From contig JAFRAB010000012.1 in NCBI GenBank assembly GCA_017405675.1, forward strand, positions 104,902 through 168,901: a stretch of 64,000 bases of DNA. The letters are read 5' to 3'. The first letter of the stretch is position 1, and the number at the start of each line of letters is the position of its first letter. Position numbers and translations under genes: made by a program. Under the pieces are notes generated by a model that did not search any database, was not told where the DNA came from, and was given only the letters and a program-made list of their open reading frames with translations. Origin of the DNA: Erysipelotrichaceae bacterium. GTDB taxonomy: Bacteria; Bacillota_I; Bacilli_A; Erysipelotrichales; Erysipelotrichaceae. Shown piece after piece: positions 17,671 through 25,880 of the stretch.

Positions 17671-17991
17671 TTACCCCTTTTGGTATAACGTAAATTGTTT
17701 CTGGCCGACGTTCTGCATAGCTTCAATTATCACATTCTGATCAACGTCAAAGATCCTGGACGTATCATTCAGGACATGCTGGAAATCAGGATGGGTAATT
17801 CCCATCAGATAGAATTCGGCTTCAGTTTCAAAGACAAGAAAAACCGTCTGGTTAAGAACGCGCTGGGCTGTTGTCATTATGAATATCCTTTTAATCTCAC
17901 TTAAAGGATGCAGTAACAGCTCATTTCCCGTATCAAAAACAAAACGGTTATGATTGATCAGAATCGTATCATTATTACTTGCCACTTTCAT
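17671..17991 (-). CDS. Hypothetical protein, first gene of the flavoenzyme-gcv unit
   Basis: A 106-residue soluble protein with no signal peptide or cysteine cluster. I do not recognise the family. It ends seven bases before the GlpA-like start, and its 3' end supplies that gene's SD. Upstream on the minus strand a TATATT box lies six bases before the ATG and there is no SD, so the mRNA may be leaderless; the -35 is weak. Its leading position makes a regulatory or assembly role possible but unproven. Confidence 0.65.
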   Translation of the reverse strand: MKVASNNDTILINHNRFVFDTGNELLLHPLSEIKRIFIMTTAQRVLNQTVFLVFETEAEFYLMGITHPDFQHVLNDTSRIFDVDQNVIIEAMQNVGQKQFTLYQKG

Positions 17992-18053
17992 ACTTTTAAT
18001 ATATCACAAATACTGATCAATGATTATTAAAAACTGGCAGGAAGGCTTTATAT

Positions 18054-18704
18054 TTACTGATGTTTTATGAACTCAATAAGATCTCTGTAATCATCTACGG
18101 ACATATCAGCCTTACTCTGATCGTAATTGAATTTAGGATCGTGATAGGCTATGACAAAACAGCCTGCTCTCTTACCTGATTCAATGCCATAGGAAGAGTC
18201 TTCAACAACAACCGCTTCCTCAGGCTTAATATCCAGTTCTGCCGCAGCCTTAAGATAAATGGCCGGATCAGGCTTGCCGACAGGAAGCTGATAACCTGAG
18301 ATCTGATAGTCAATGTACTTTTCGATCTTACCTTCAGAAAGAGCTTTCCTGATGTAATCCGGTGTAGAAGAGGAACATACGGCGGTCTTTAAACCTGCTG
18401 CCTTGACAGCCTGCAGAAGTTCATCAACATAAGGTATCTTGATATCCTTAAACGGCATTTCGTGTTTTGGAAAGTGAGCCGTTCTCTTTCTGAACTCCTC
18501 AAATCCACCGATATCCTTCAGCATTTCATCGAACATAACGCGGGCCTTGTCATGGGCAATACCGGCTGTCAGAAGAACCTCATTGAAATCAAGATGTATG
18601 CCGACTGCCTCAGCCCTGCTGCAGACAGTTTCAGCAGAAATGTATTCCGTATCAAACAGAACACCATCTAGGTCAAATAACACAGCCTTCAGTTTTTTAC
18701 TCAT
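18054..18704 (-). CDS. pgmB: HAD family hydrolase, beta-phosphoglucomutase-like
   Basis: 216 residues of HAD subfamily I with a helical cap. FDLDGVLFDTEY holds the nucleophile Asp, CSSSTPDY is motif II, the lysine in PVGKPDPAIYL motif III, and VVEDSSYGI motif IV. The DxDGVLFDTE form and cap match beta-phosphoglucomutase and related sugar phosphatases; mutase versus phosphatase cannot be decided. The start at 18704 is preceded by GGGTGAT; an upstream in-frame ATG would add ten residues. It is divergent from the SIS gene, suggesting sugar-phosphate metabolism. Confidence 0.8.
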   Translation of the reverse strand: MSKKLKAVLFDLDGVLFDTEYISAETVCSRAEAVGIHLDFNEVLLTAGIAHDKARVMFDEMLKDIGGFEEFRKRTAHFPKHEMPFKDIKIPYVDELLQAVKAAGLKTAVCSSSTPDYIRKALSEGKIEKYIDYQISGYQLPVGKPDPAIYLKAAAELDIKPEEAVVVEDSSYGIESGKRAGCFVIAYHDPKFNYDQSKADMSVDDYRDLIEFIKHQ

Positions 18705-18796
18705 AATAATCACCCGTTCTTTCAGTTCAATCAAAAGTATTTATCACTGATTCAATATATAATAATAGTAACAGAGAAACCCTTAAGGAGACAATT

Positions 18797-19918
18797 ATGG
18801 AAAGAGAACTGCTTATCGCCAGAATGATACGTGAAGTAAGTGAACAGGGAAAAAAGAACATAGCAAACTCAGCCATGCTCACTTCATCGCTCGTCGACGA
18901 ATACATTAACAACAATTATCAGGACATTACGATCGTAGCCTGCGGTTCCAGCTACAACGGATCCAACTGCGGACGTACATTCATGGAAAAGATCCTGAAG
19001 CGTAAGGTCAGAGTCCTGTCACCGGAAAACTTTGAGTTTTATGACAACCTGATCCCTGAAGACGAACTTCTGTGCGTGGTTTCCTTCTCCGGAGCAAGTA
19101 CCAATTCCATCTCTGCCCTGCAGAAGATAAAGGAAATGGGAAGACCGGCCATCGGCATTACCGGCTATCCGGAAAGCGACTTCAAATACATCGCTGACCT
19201 GTGTATTGAATATGGACTGAACGGAGAAAATGAACCGTATGAAACCAAGGGTGTTACCCTGCTGGCTCTTTACTTCATGTTATTTGCCCTGGAAGCCGGC
19301 TTAAGGCGCCAGACAATAACCGTAGAAGAATATGATAGCTATAAGAAGGAAATGTTAATGTGCATGGACCGGCATGATGATGTAATGAACCGCACATCAG
19401 ACTTTGTTCAGAAACACCGCATACCGTTAATGGGCATGCAGACCGTAACCTTCGTAGGCAGCGGTGCCGGCTATGCCTTATCCCTGGAAGCCAAGCTGAA
19501 ATTCGGTGAACTGCTGAAGATCAACACCGACGCTCATGAACTGGAAGAATACATTCACGGTCCGTCAATCAAGCTGCAGCCGGGACACGTGGTCTTCTTC
19601 CTTGACTGCAGCGAAAAGACCCGTGCCAGAACCGTACAGATCTATAAAGCCAGCAAGGTCATTACTCCTTTCAGCTTCCTGTTAACACCTGATGAGACCA
19701 TTAAGGAAGAAACAGTATTCCATCTGCCAGTCAGGGTTTCAGATGCTCTGCTGCCACTGTATGCGCTGGTCTTCTATCAGCAGATGGTACATGATCTGAC
19801 CAACATGCGTCACTGCTTTGCGGAAAGTCAGCTGTACAGAGACTTCTCAGCTCTGGTACCAATCAAGTCCGACAAGTATAACAAGGAATACGTCGAACTG
19901 TTAAGGACTACTTTCTAG
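18797..19918 (+). CDS. SIS domain sugar-phosphate isomerase/deglycase (GlmS C-terminal-like)
   Basis: A 373-residue protein with two sugar isomerase (SIS) domains and no glutaminase domain. VACGSSYNGSNCGRTF (first SIS) and VGSGAGYALSLEAKLKFGELL (second SIS) are the phosphosugar-binding motifs; ELEEYIHGP matches the GlmS/FrlB catalytic region. Candidates are fructosamine-6-phosphate deglycase or an amino-sugar deaminase/isomerase. A strong SD AAGGAGA precedes the ATG and a TATAAT box lies at 18758-18763. A pgmB-like gene diverges from the same region. Confidence 0.82.
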   Translation: MERELLIARMIREVSEQGKKNIANSAMLTSSLVDEYINNNYQDITIVACGSSYNGSNCGRTFMEKILKRKVRVLSPENFEFYDNLIPEDELLCVVSFSGASTNSISALQKIKEMGRPAIGITGYPESDFKYIADLCIEYGLNGENEPYETKGVTLLALYFMLFALEAGLRRQTITVEEYDSYKKEMLMCMDRHDDVMNRTSDFVQKHRIPLMGMQTVTFVGSGAGYALSLEAKLKFGELLKINTDAHELEEYIHGPSIKLQPGHVVFFLDCSEKTRARTVQIYKASKVITPFSFLLTPDETIKEETVFHLPVRVSDALLPLYALVFYQQMVHDLTNMRHCFAESQLYRDFSALVPIKSDKYNKEYVELLRTTF

Positions 19919-19925
19919 CCATAAG

Positions 19926-19955
19926 AAAGAATGATCATCCGATCATTCTTTTTTT
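19926..19955 (+). terminator. Terminator after the SIS gene, overlapping the GNAT 3' end
   Basis: AAAGAATGATC (19926-19936), loop ATCC, GATCATTCTTT (19941-19951) and further T residues. The convergent GNAT gene stops at 19943-19945, inside the 3' arm, so its last codons encode part of the terminator. Confidence 0.85.
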
Positions 19956-20479
19956 CTGTATATGGCCGTGTCCGCGAAGCGGCCCCAGTGCTTTCTGATG
20001 ATACTGTGCCACTCTTCCTGATGAACCTTGCCGTTCCAGCTAAGCAGTTCATAATCCACGGAATAAATGTGATAGAAGACATCACATGAAACAAAGCCGT
20101 TGTGCAGATAGAAGTTTCTCCTTCTGACTCTTTCTTCATAGTTATCACTTTCCGGTTTCAGCTCCTCGATGTCGATGACTATTCTGTAAGCGGAAAACTC
20201 ATGCTGAACGGCTTTCAGTATTTCCGTACCGTAACCCTTATTACGGATCTCATCTGCTACGCATATATAGCTCAGATACACCATGTCATCCTTCAGAAAG
20301 ACAAACGTCATGCCGATCAGAACATGACCTTCATAATAGGCATGCATGATCCTTTCGCTGCTTAAGGTATTCAGAAGATGACTGAAAGGAATTCTTTCGT
20401 CATCAGGAAAAGACCGGTTATACAACTTTTCTATCTTTTTAATGTCAGAACATGTTCTGTCAATCTGAGTAATTATCAT
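19943..20479 (-). CDS. GNAT family N-acetyltransferase
   Basis: 178 residues of the Gcn5-related acetyltransferase fold. LSYICVADEIRNKGYGTEIL contains the acetyl-CoA pyrophosphate-binding RxxGxG motif (RNKGYG). The substrate is not recognisable. It starts one base after the DUF2974 gene stops, so the two are co-transcribed. Its last codons (KKE, stop) lie in the terminator shared with the convergent SIS gene. Confidence 0.85.
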   Translation of the reverse strand: MIITQIDRTCSDIKKIEKLYNRSFPDDERIPFSHLLNTLSSERIMHAYYEGHVLIGMTFVFLKDDMVYLSYICVADEIRNKGYGTEILKAVQHEFSAYRIVIDIEELKPESDNYEERVRRRNFYLHNGFVSCDVFYHIYSVDYELLSWNGKVHQEEWHSIIRKHWGRFADTAIYRKKE

Positions 20480-20480
20480 T

Positions 20481-21644
20481 TTAAGCCCGTTCTTTTTCTT
20501 TCTTATTCTTAGATGGTTTCAGGAAATCAGGCAGAGCTTCAGTTATGTCGTTGACCTTGTTCTTAACTGCTCCTTCAACTCTTTCCGATACCATTTTCTT
20601 TATGACATCCCGTAACTTGTCCAGAGACTTTCTGGCATTTTCATTCAGACTGGTAACTTCCTTCATGAACTTGATGAGGATAGGCAGACCCTGTTTGGTA
20701 AAATCCGTAGTATTTTCAATGCCGGCTTTAACAAAAGCGGAATACAGCTGATTTACCAAATCTTCTCTCTCAGCCAAAGTCATGGTCTTGAGGAATTCCA
20801 TCAGAATGTTCTGAATCGTGATGGCATCCTCAGACAGCTTGCCGCTGACAAATCTGGTACCGCAGACTTCCCAGCCTACCGCATCATGTTCATATAAGCC
20901 TGACTTTGAACTTTTGATGATGGTTTTCTGTTCACCGTTGTCAAAGATCAGACCAAATACGCTTAACTGCGGAACTATTTTAATGATCTTGTCCTTAACA
21001 GCCTCATATTTCTTCCTGTTGATGGAAATATCGGAGATGCCAGGTCCGTCGTTACTGTAGACTCTGACGATCTTTTTCTTTATGGCGGCATTAGCCTGCA
21101 TGGCCGCATAAACTGCTAAAGTAGCACCCTTGGAATGTCCGCCCACATAATATTTATGGAAATTCTTAGTTGCCGTTTTATTGATGTATTCGGCTGCTCT
21201 TATTTCAGCCTTAACCGTCTTATAGGATAACTGGAAATCTTCCTTCCAGCCCACGATGGTATCGTCCGTACCGCAGTAAGCTATGAAAGAAGTCTTCTTG
21301 TCAATTTCAAAATGCATGGCGCTGAACTGCATCGATTCAGCTTCATTGATATCTCTGACATAATTACTGATAAGGATGTTGCCGAACCTTACGGTATTAC
21401 CCATCCTTCTTAAGATGATCGGTGCTTCCGCAATAAGACTTCCGGATTTCAGGCATTCTTCTTCAGTGTGGAATTTAAAGAAAGCTTCAGCTGCCATGTG
21501 AACCGTTACCGGTTCATTTTTCTTAATAACGTCTCTTAAGTCAGTATATGCAGCATAGGTAAAAAGCAGGTTATCTACTTCATTTACAGGATCGCGATCA
21601 AAGGAGAGATCTCCTCTCCATTCCAGGTAATCATAAAAAGTCAT
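20481..21644 (-). CDS. DUF2974 (Mbeg1-like) alpha/beta-hydrolase, lipase-like
   Basis: 387 residues. The N-terminus TFYDYLEWRGDLSFDRDP and the nucleophile elbow GHSKGATLAVYAA (about residues 169-181) are characteristic of DUF2974 proteins, predicted serine lipases/esterases related to Mbeg1. No signal peptide is seen, so it is probably cytoplasmic. The C-terminal ~100 residues are helical and end in a lysine-rich tail. A GAGG SD precedes the ATG. It leads a two-gene operon with the GNAT gene. Confidence 0.8.
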   Translation of the reverse strand: MTFYDYLEWRGDLSFDRDPVNEVDNLLFTYAAYTDLRDVIKKNEPVTVHMAAEAFFKFHTEEECLKSGSLIAEAPIILRRMGNTVRFGNILISNYVRDINEAESMQFSAMHFEIDKKTSFIAYCGTDDTIVGWKEDFQLSYKTVKAEIRAAEYINKTATKNFHKYYVGGHSKGATLAVYAAMQANAAIKKKIVRVYSNDGPGISDISINRKKYEAVKDKIIKIVPQLSVFGLIFDNGEQKTIIKSSKSGLYEHDAVGWEVCGTRFVSGKLSEDAITIQNILMEFLKTMTLAEREDLVNQLYSAFVKAGIENTTDFTKQGLPILIKFMKEVTSLNENARKSLDKLRDVIKKMVSERVEGAVKNKVNDITEALPDFLKPSKNKKEKERA

Positions 21645-21687
21645 ACTTCATGTCCTCAATTAATATTAAAGCACATATCTATCTCTG

Positions 21688-21721
21688 AAAAAAAGAAGGA
21701 TTTCATTAAGAATTCCTTCTT
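21688..21721 (-). terminator. Terminator of the lipoprotein-sigma-anti-sigma operon
   Basis: AAGAAGGA and TCCTTCTT arms enclose a partly paired AATTC/GAAAT interior, with a long T run on the minus-strand exit side (A run at 21688-21694). It lies 17 bases past the anti-sigma stop. Confidence 0.75.
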
Positions 21722-21737
21722 ACTTCATTAGTTTAAT

Positions 21738-22295
21738 TTACTCAATGCCTTTGGCAATGTCCAATGCAGTATCAACATCACACGATTCAACAAAACTGAG
21801 CAGATAGTTGTAACCGTTCCGGTTCCATAACACGTATACAGCCTGGCTGTCATTGCCCATGATCTTATAGGATATTCCGTTCAGTTCTCTCTGTGTCTCA
21901 AAGTCACAGGCCGTAAGATTGAATACTTCCAGGATGTTTTCATCAACTTTTCTGACTGAGTATTCAGGCTGGTTTTCTTCATTCATGAAAGTAGTTACCG
22001 CAATTCCGTCTTCATCAACGGATTTCTCAACACTCTTTTTATTGTCAACCACTCTGTCTTCAATGAAATAGCTGCTGACTGGAGCGTTGATGCTTTCCGG
22101 TCCGCTGGTTTCCCCTTTCCTGGTATTGAACGGCAGGATCATGATGCTGCCGATGATGACCAGGAAGGCCGTCGCTACTGAAAGAGCCATTTTCAGGTTA
22201 TTCGGTGTAAACAGGCTGAAACGTTTCCTGTCAGCTTCAATGATGAATTCATCATCAATGTCATTCATGGCCTTTAAAAATGTTTCCGGCTTCAT
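21738..22295 (-). CDS. Membrane anti-sigma factor-like protein with extracytoplasmic sensor domain
   Basis: 185 residues: a cytoplasmic N-terminus of about 33 residues, one membrane helix (MALSVATAFLVIIGSIMIL, ~35-53) and an extracytoplasmic domain of about 130 residues. The start overlaps the ECF sigma stop by four bases, the classic layout for a cognate anti-sigma factor. The C-terminal stretch VLWNRNGYNYLLSFVES is DUF4367-like and resembles the end of the lipoprotein encoded two genes upstream. The signal sensed is not known. Confidence 0.75.
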   Translation of the reverse strand: MKPETFLKAMNDIDDEFIIEADRKRFSLFTPNNLKMALSVATAFLVIIGSIMILPFNTRKGETSGPESINAPVSSYFIEDRVVDNKKSVEKSVDEDGIAVTTFMNEENQPEYSVRKVDENILEVFNLTACDFETQRELNGISYKIMGNDSQAVYVLWNRNGYNYLLSFVESCDVDTALDIAKGIE

Positions 22296-22852
22296 ACCTC
22301 AAAACCCTCCTTTATCAGATACGTTTTCAGTTTATCCCTTGTTCTCAACAGTGACATCTTGACCTTGCTAGGGGTTATCTTGTACTGCCAGGCAATTTCA
22401 TTTACCGATGACATGTACCAGTATCTTCTGACAAAGATCTTTCTGGTCTCACTGTCCAGGGTTCTTAAAAATCTGTTAATAGATTCTGTCAGCGTGGTAA
22501 CATCCAGATGCTGCTGTACATCAGAAGCGTGTCCCAGTACTTCTGACAGCTCATCCAGACAGACATCCGTCTGATTGCTTCCTCTCTTTAAGGCTTTCAT
22601 CTTATCGTACATATTCAGGGCCAGGTTACGGGTTATCTTTCCCAGATAGGCTCCCAGTCTTTCCGGACGATTAGGAGGCATGCTTTCCCAGGCCTTGACC
22701 CAAGTGTCATTAACGCATTCCTCGCTGTCCTCATGACTAAAGAGGATATTGTAGGCAATGCTCTTACAATACCTTCCGTATTTGAGATTACTCTGGGTAA
22801 TGGCATTCTCATCCCTGTCCCAATACAGCTCTACGATTTCAAAGTCTTCCAT
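22292..22852 (-). CDS. ECF-family RNA polymerase sigma factor
   Basis: 186 residues with a sigma70 region 2 (AYNILFSHEDSEECVNDTWVKAW, residues ~33-55) and region 4 (FVRRYWYMSSVNEIAWQY followed by an HTH recognition helix near KITPSKVKMSLLRTRDKL). It has no region 1 or 3, as expected for ECF factors. The gene is two bases after a lipoprotein gene and overlaps the anti-sigma gene by four bases. It likely controls an envelope response and its own operon. Confidence 0.92.
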   Translation of the reverse strand: MEDFEIVELYWDRDENAITQSNLKYGRYCKSIAYNILFSHEDSEECVNDTWVKAWESMPPNRPERLGAYLGKITRNLALNMYDKMKALKRGSNQTDVCLDELSEVLGHASDVQQHLDVTTLTESINRFLRTLDSETRKIFVRRYWYMSSVNEIAWQYKITPSKVKMSLLRTRDKLKTYLIKEGFEV

Positions 22853-22854
22853 TT

Positions 22855-23340
22855 CTATCTGATCAGTTTCAGCAGCTCCTGCATTTCATCCAGTGTCTTT
22901 CCCTCGGCGACACTTACCGCATATGAATAGTCTTTTTCCTGCCATACAGCCAGGACATACTTGCCGTCCTTACCCTTGAAGGTAATGTTTCTTAAGCTGT
23001 TATCCATGGTTACATCAGGATAATCATTGAAATCACCGCTGATGTCATCGCTGCCTTTGGCCTTGCGGATCCTGGCCACTTCATCACCGTTTTCATCAAC
23101 GCAGATCACTTCGATCATATCGTGGTTCATTACCCTGTAAATGTACTTGGCAGAACCGTTGAAGCTTTCCGGAATCTCCAGATCAATACCTGTATCTTTT
23201 ATAGCATCCTTTAAGGTTTCCAGTTCTCTGAACGGATTAGGCATATTCGTCATTGGATCTTCCTCCTTCTTTTCCTTATGGCATCCGGCAATAGCCAGAA
23301 CTAATAACACACTTGTAATAAATATCAGAGTTTTCTTCAT
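22855..23340 (-). CDS. Lipoprotein with an anti-sigma-like C-terminal domain
   Basis: 161 residues beginning MKKTLIFITSVLLVLAIAGC, a prolipoprotein signal with lipobox LAIAGC. The C-terminal segment LAVWQEKDYSYAVSVAEG and the helix after it resemble the corresponding end of the anti-sigma factor (VLWNRNGYNYLLSFVES), suggesting a shared extracytoplasmic DUF4367-like fold. The start at 23340 has GAGGAGG upstream; a further in-frame ATG six codons earlier is less likely. It leads the three-gene sigma operon, so it may take part in sensing. Confidence 0.8.
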   Translation of the reverse strand: MKKTLIFITSVLLVLAIAGCHKEKKEEDPMTNMPNPFRELETLKDAIKDTGIDLEIPESFNGSAKYIYRVMNHDMIEVICVDENGDEVARIRKAKGSDDISGDFNDYPDVTMDNSLRNITFKGKDGKYVLAVWQEKDYSYAVSVAEGKTLDEMQELLKLIR

Positions 23341-23365
23341 GGTTTCACTCCTCCTCACCCATACA

Positions 23366-23393
23366 GACAGCTAAAACTGTCATCAGGTCACAA
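23366..23393 (-). promoter_or_regulatory. Candidate ECF-type promoter/operator of the sigma operon
   Basis: The 53-base gap upstream of the lipoprotein gene reads, on the minus strand, TGTGAC, then a GACAG ... CTGTC imperfect palindrome (23366-23381) overlapping TGTCTG. The spacing of TGTGAC to TGTCTG (17 bases) would fit an ECF promoter, but no consensus for this sigma is known to me. Low confidence. Confidence 0.3.
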
Positions 23394-23915
23394 TTATTTA
23401 CGGCAGTTATCCAGATAGTATCTTAAGGCCATGGCATCACGGCGCTGAACCAGTTTGTCAACCTTATGTTCACATCTGTTATCCAGCCAGTCCAAAGCTT
23501 CTTCAGGGGTCAGCCAGACAATTTCGTTTATCAGTATCTGTTCTTCCTCCGTACGGTGAGTCTGATGCCGTGTGGTATCAACTGTACAGTGGAAGAATGA
23601 AGATACCGTTACTCTGTTGATCAGGTTATAGGTATCGATTATGGTGCCCACATATTCACATGAAAGCGTATCAAAACCCATCTCTTCCTTTATTTCCCTG
23701 CTGATAGTCTCCGGTAACAGTTCATTCTCTTCCATGCCGCCGCCGCAGGTTTCCAGGTGATCTCTTTCCCCGAAGAAATCCTCACCGACAATATGCAGGA
23801 AGCCGAACTTGCCCTCTTCATTTTCAATCAGTCCTCTGGCAGTATAGCGGACATGGTCGTAGCCGTTGAATTCATATAATTCGTCTCTCAATTCACCAAT
23901 AAGTATTGGTTCCAT
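23394..23915 (-). CDS. NUDIX hydrolase
   Basis: 173 residues with a perfect Nudix box: GGGMEENELLPETIS then REIKEEMGF, fitting Gx5Ex7REUxEExGU. The enzyme cleaves nucleoside diphosphates linked to another moiety; the substrate is not predictable. AGGAGG precedes the ATG by seven bases. It is nine bases after the M42 peptidase gene and ends the HAD-M42-NUDIX operon. Confidence 0.9.
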   Translation of the reverse strand: MEPILIGELRDELYEFNGYDHVRYTARGLIENEEGKFGFLHIVGEDFFGERDHLETCGGGMEENELLPETISREIKEEMGFDTLSCEYVGTIIDTYNLINRVTVSSFFHCTVDTTRHQTHRTEEEQILINEIVWLTPEEALDWLDNRCEHKVDKLVQRRDAMALRYYLDNCRK

Positions 23916-23924
23916 AAATGCCTC

Positions 23925-24974
23925 CTAAAAACCTGTCAGGCTGTCAACTGTTTTCTGATCCAGCTTCTTTACCAGAGCGGTCAGTAGTTTAATGGTATTT
24001 TCATAATCGTCATAGTGGATCATGCCGGTTGGCGTATGCGGATAACGGCATGGTACATTTATCAGTAATACCGGAACACCACTGCCTACCTTCTGGAATT
24101 CACCGGCATCCGTACCGCCGTGCTTCATGATTGAAGTCTGGTAAGGTATGCCGTTTTCTTCGGCTGTTTCAATAGCCAGTTTCATTAAGCGTCTGTTGGA
24201 AATGGTCATGGAATCCATGAAGCATAATTCAGGCCCTTTACCTAAGGCGCATTCTTCATGAGCTCCGCCCTGCATGTCATCAGCCGTACCGATATCAATG
24301 GAGAAAGCCACATCAGGCTGTACCATGTTTCCTAAGGTGACAGCTCCTCTGGTCCCTACTTCTTCCTGTACGGAACCGCCGGCCACAAAGATATTGTCAT
24401 GTCCGTCTTTTTTAAGGTTTTCCATCGTTCTCAAAGCCACGGCACAGCCAATGCGGTTATCCCAGGCCTTGTTTACCAGATACTTACCATCACCCATCTG
24501 ACTGAAGTGTTCTTCCGGAACAATTAAGTCTCCTACTTTAACACCCAATTCGACAGCTTCCTGTTTACTGGTGCAGCCGATATCCATGACCAGATCATTG
24601 ATCTCAGGCATTTTTTCAAAGTGACCCTGGCCTAAGGCACATAAGGCCTTTACCGGTCCCTTATCGGTATTGATCACAAAATGCTGGCAGAAAGTTCCCG
24701 TTACAAAGAAAAATCCGCATCTGGAAAACTTAACGAACCCGTCTTCAGTAATGCTTCTGACCATGAAGCCTACTTCATCCATATGACCCACAGCCATGAT
24801 CTTAGGTCCCTTATCACCAAGCCAGGCAGCCAGTGATCCCAGACCGTCAGTCTCGATCTTATCAGCCAGACTTTCATATTTTTGCCTGAAGTAATTCCTG
24901 ACAGTGTCTTCATTACCGCTGGTTCCCTTCAGATCTGTTATTTCCTTCAGAAATTCAATTTCACTTTTACTCAT
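23925..24974 (-). CDS. M42 family metalloaminopeptidase
   Basis: 349 residues of the M42 (glutamyl aminopeptidase/endoglucanase-like) family, usually a large tetrahedral complex with two metals per subunit that trims short peptides. Metal and catalytic motifs are AVGHMDEVGFMV, KAWDNRIGC, QEEVGTRGA and HGGTDAGEF. The start at 24974 (MSKSEIEF) is two bases after the HAD stop, with GGGGGAAG as SD; a start five codons earlier would overlap the HAD gene. Confidence 0.93.
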   Translation of the reverse strand: MSKSEIEFLKEITDLKGTSGNEDTVRNYFRQKYESLADKIETDGLGSLAAWLGDKGPKIMAVGHMDEVGFMVRSITEDGFVKFSRCGFFFVTGTFCQHFVINTDKGPVKALCALGQGHFEKMPEINDLVMDIGCTSKQEAVELGVKVGDLIVPEEHFSQMGDGKYLVNKAWDNRIGCAVALRTMENLKKDGHDNIFVAGGSVQEEVGTRGAVTLGNMVQPDVAFSIDIGTADDMQGGAHEECALGKGPELCFMDSMTISNRRLMKLAIETAEENGIPYQTSIMKHGGTDAGEFQKVGSGVPVLLINVPCRYPHTPTGMIHYDDYENTIKLLTALVKKLDQKTVDSLTGF

Positions 24975-24976
24975 AA

Positions 24977-25792
24977 TTACTTCCCCCAATTCTCCAGAAA
25001 TCTGGCACAGCCGTCTTCATCACAGCCGTACCCCGTAACATATTTCCGCTGTCTTCTGACAGTTTTCTCACCGTTTTGCATCGCTATGCCGTACCCGGAT
25101 AACGTTATCAGGTCCAGATCGTTTTCACTGTCCCCAAAGAACATCACGTTATCCCAGCTGTCGTTCTTAGTTTTAAGATAATACTCCATGGCTTTGCTTT
25201 TGGATATGGTTTCCGGCATGACATCCAGCAGATGTCCTTCCGAGAAACAGTATCTTATGCCCGCAACCGGATTTTCATTCCGGATCTTTCTGACCTCACT
25301 GTTATATTTCCAGTCGAATACGACCACACAGCGTTTGATATTGCCGATCATATCCCTGCTGACTGCTGAAAAGGAAGTTACACCCTGCCTTCTCATATAA
25401 TATGTCAGATCATCGTCACTTTTCCGGGCATACATGTTGTGATCACCGAAGAAGATGACATTGATGAAATCATACTGCGTGAAAATACCATAAATCTTTT
25501 CTACCTGTTCATAGTTCAGAAACGGAAATTCAACATGAACATCATCTTCCAGATCATAGATATCAACACCGTCATTAAGGATCAGAAAATCCATTATCTC
25601 ATCCAATCCGTTTTTATCAGCGGCATTCCTGTAGGAATTTCTGGTACGCCCGCTGGCAACACCCATTCTGACATTATGTTCTTCCTTGAATTTCTTCAGA
25701 CAGGCCAAAGAATACCGCGAGACATTCTTGTGGCTGTCAAGCAGCGTATTATCAAGATCAAAAACCACATAGTTCAGCATAGCGTTTTTCAT
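24977..25792 (-). CDS. HAD-IIB (Cof-type) phosphatase
   Basis: 271 residues. FDLDNTLLDSHK is HAD motif I, VASGRTRNSY motif II and FFGDSENDLDLI motif IV; the C2-type cap lies between. These enzymes dephosphorylate sugar phosphates or cofactors. I take the ATG at 25792: TATAAT (25799-25804 on the minus strand) ends six bases before it and there is no SD, so the transcript is predicted to begin at or next to this ATG. Earlier in-frame TTG codons lie upstream of the predicted start site. Confidence 0.85.
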   Translation of the reverse strand: MKNAMLNYVVFDLDNTLLDSHKNVSRYSLACLKKFKEEHNVRMGVASGRTRNSYRNAADKNGLDEIMDFLILNDGVDIYDLEDDVHVEFPFLNYEQVEKIYGIFTQYDFINVIFFGDHNMYARKSDDDLTYYMRRQGVTSFSAVSRDMIGNIKRCVVVFDWKYNSEVRKIRNENPVAGIRYCFSEGHLLDVMPETISKSKAMEYYLKTKNDSWDNVMFFGDSENDLDLITLSGYGIAMQNGEKTVRRQRKYVTGYGCDEDGCARFLENWGK

Positions 25793-25798
25793 GTACTC

Positions 25799-25874
25799 AT
25801 TATAATACAAAACCAATGTTAAATTAGTCTATTATTAATCCCGTACTTGCCTGTTTTTTTCAATAGGCTATAAT
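25799..25874. promoter_or_regulatory. Divergent promoter region, both transcripts predicted leaderless
   Basis: Minus strand: TATAAT (25799-25804), six bases from the HAD ATG at 25792; the -35 is weak. Plus strand: TTGCCT (25847-25852), 16 bases, TATAAT (25869-25874), six bases from the rluA-family ATG at 25881. Neither ATG has an SD. With normal start-site spacing both mRNAs would begin at the initiation codon. Confidence 0.65.
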
Positions 25875-25880
25875 CTACTT

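Noticed and set aside
18004..18053. Possible glycine riboswitch ahead of the flavoenzyme-gcv unit
   Set aside because: Only about 60 bases lie between the first gene of the unit and the pgmB stop, too short for the tandem glycine aptamer, and no aptamer-like sequence was seen there or directly before gcvT.
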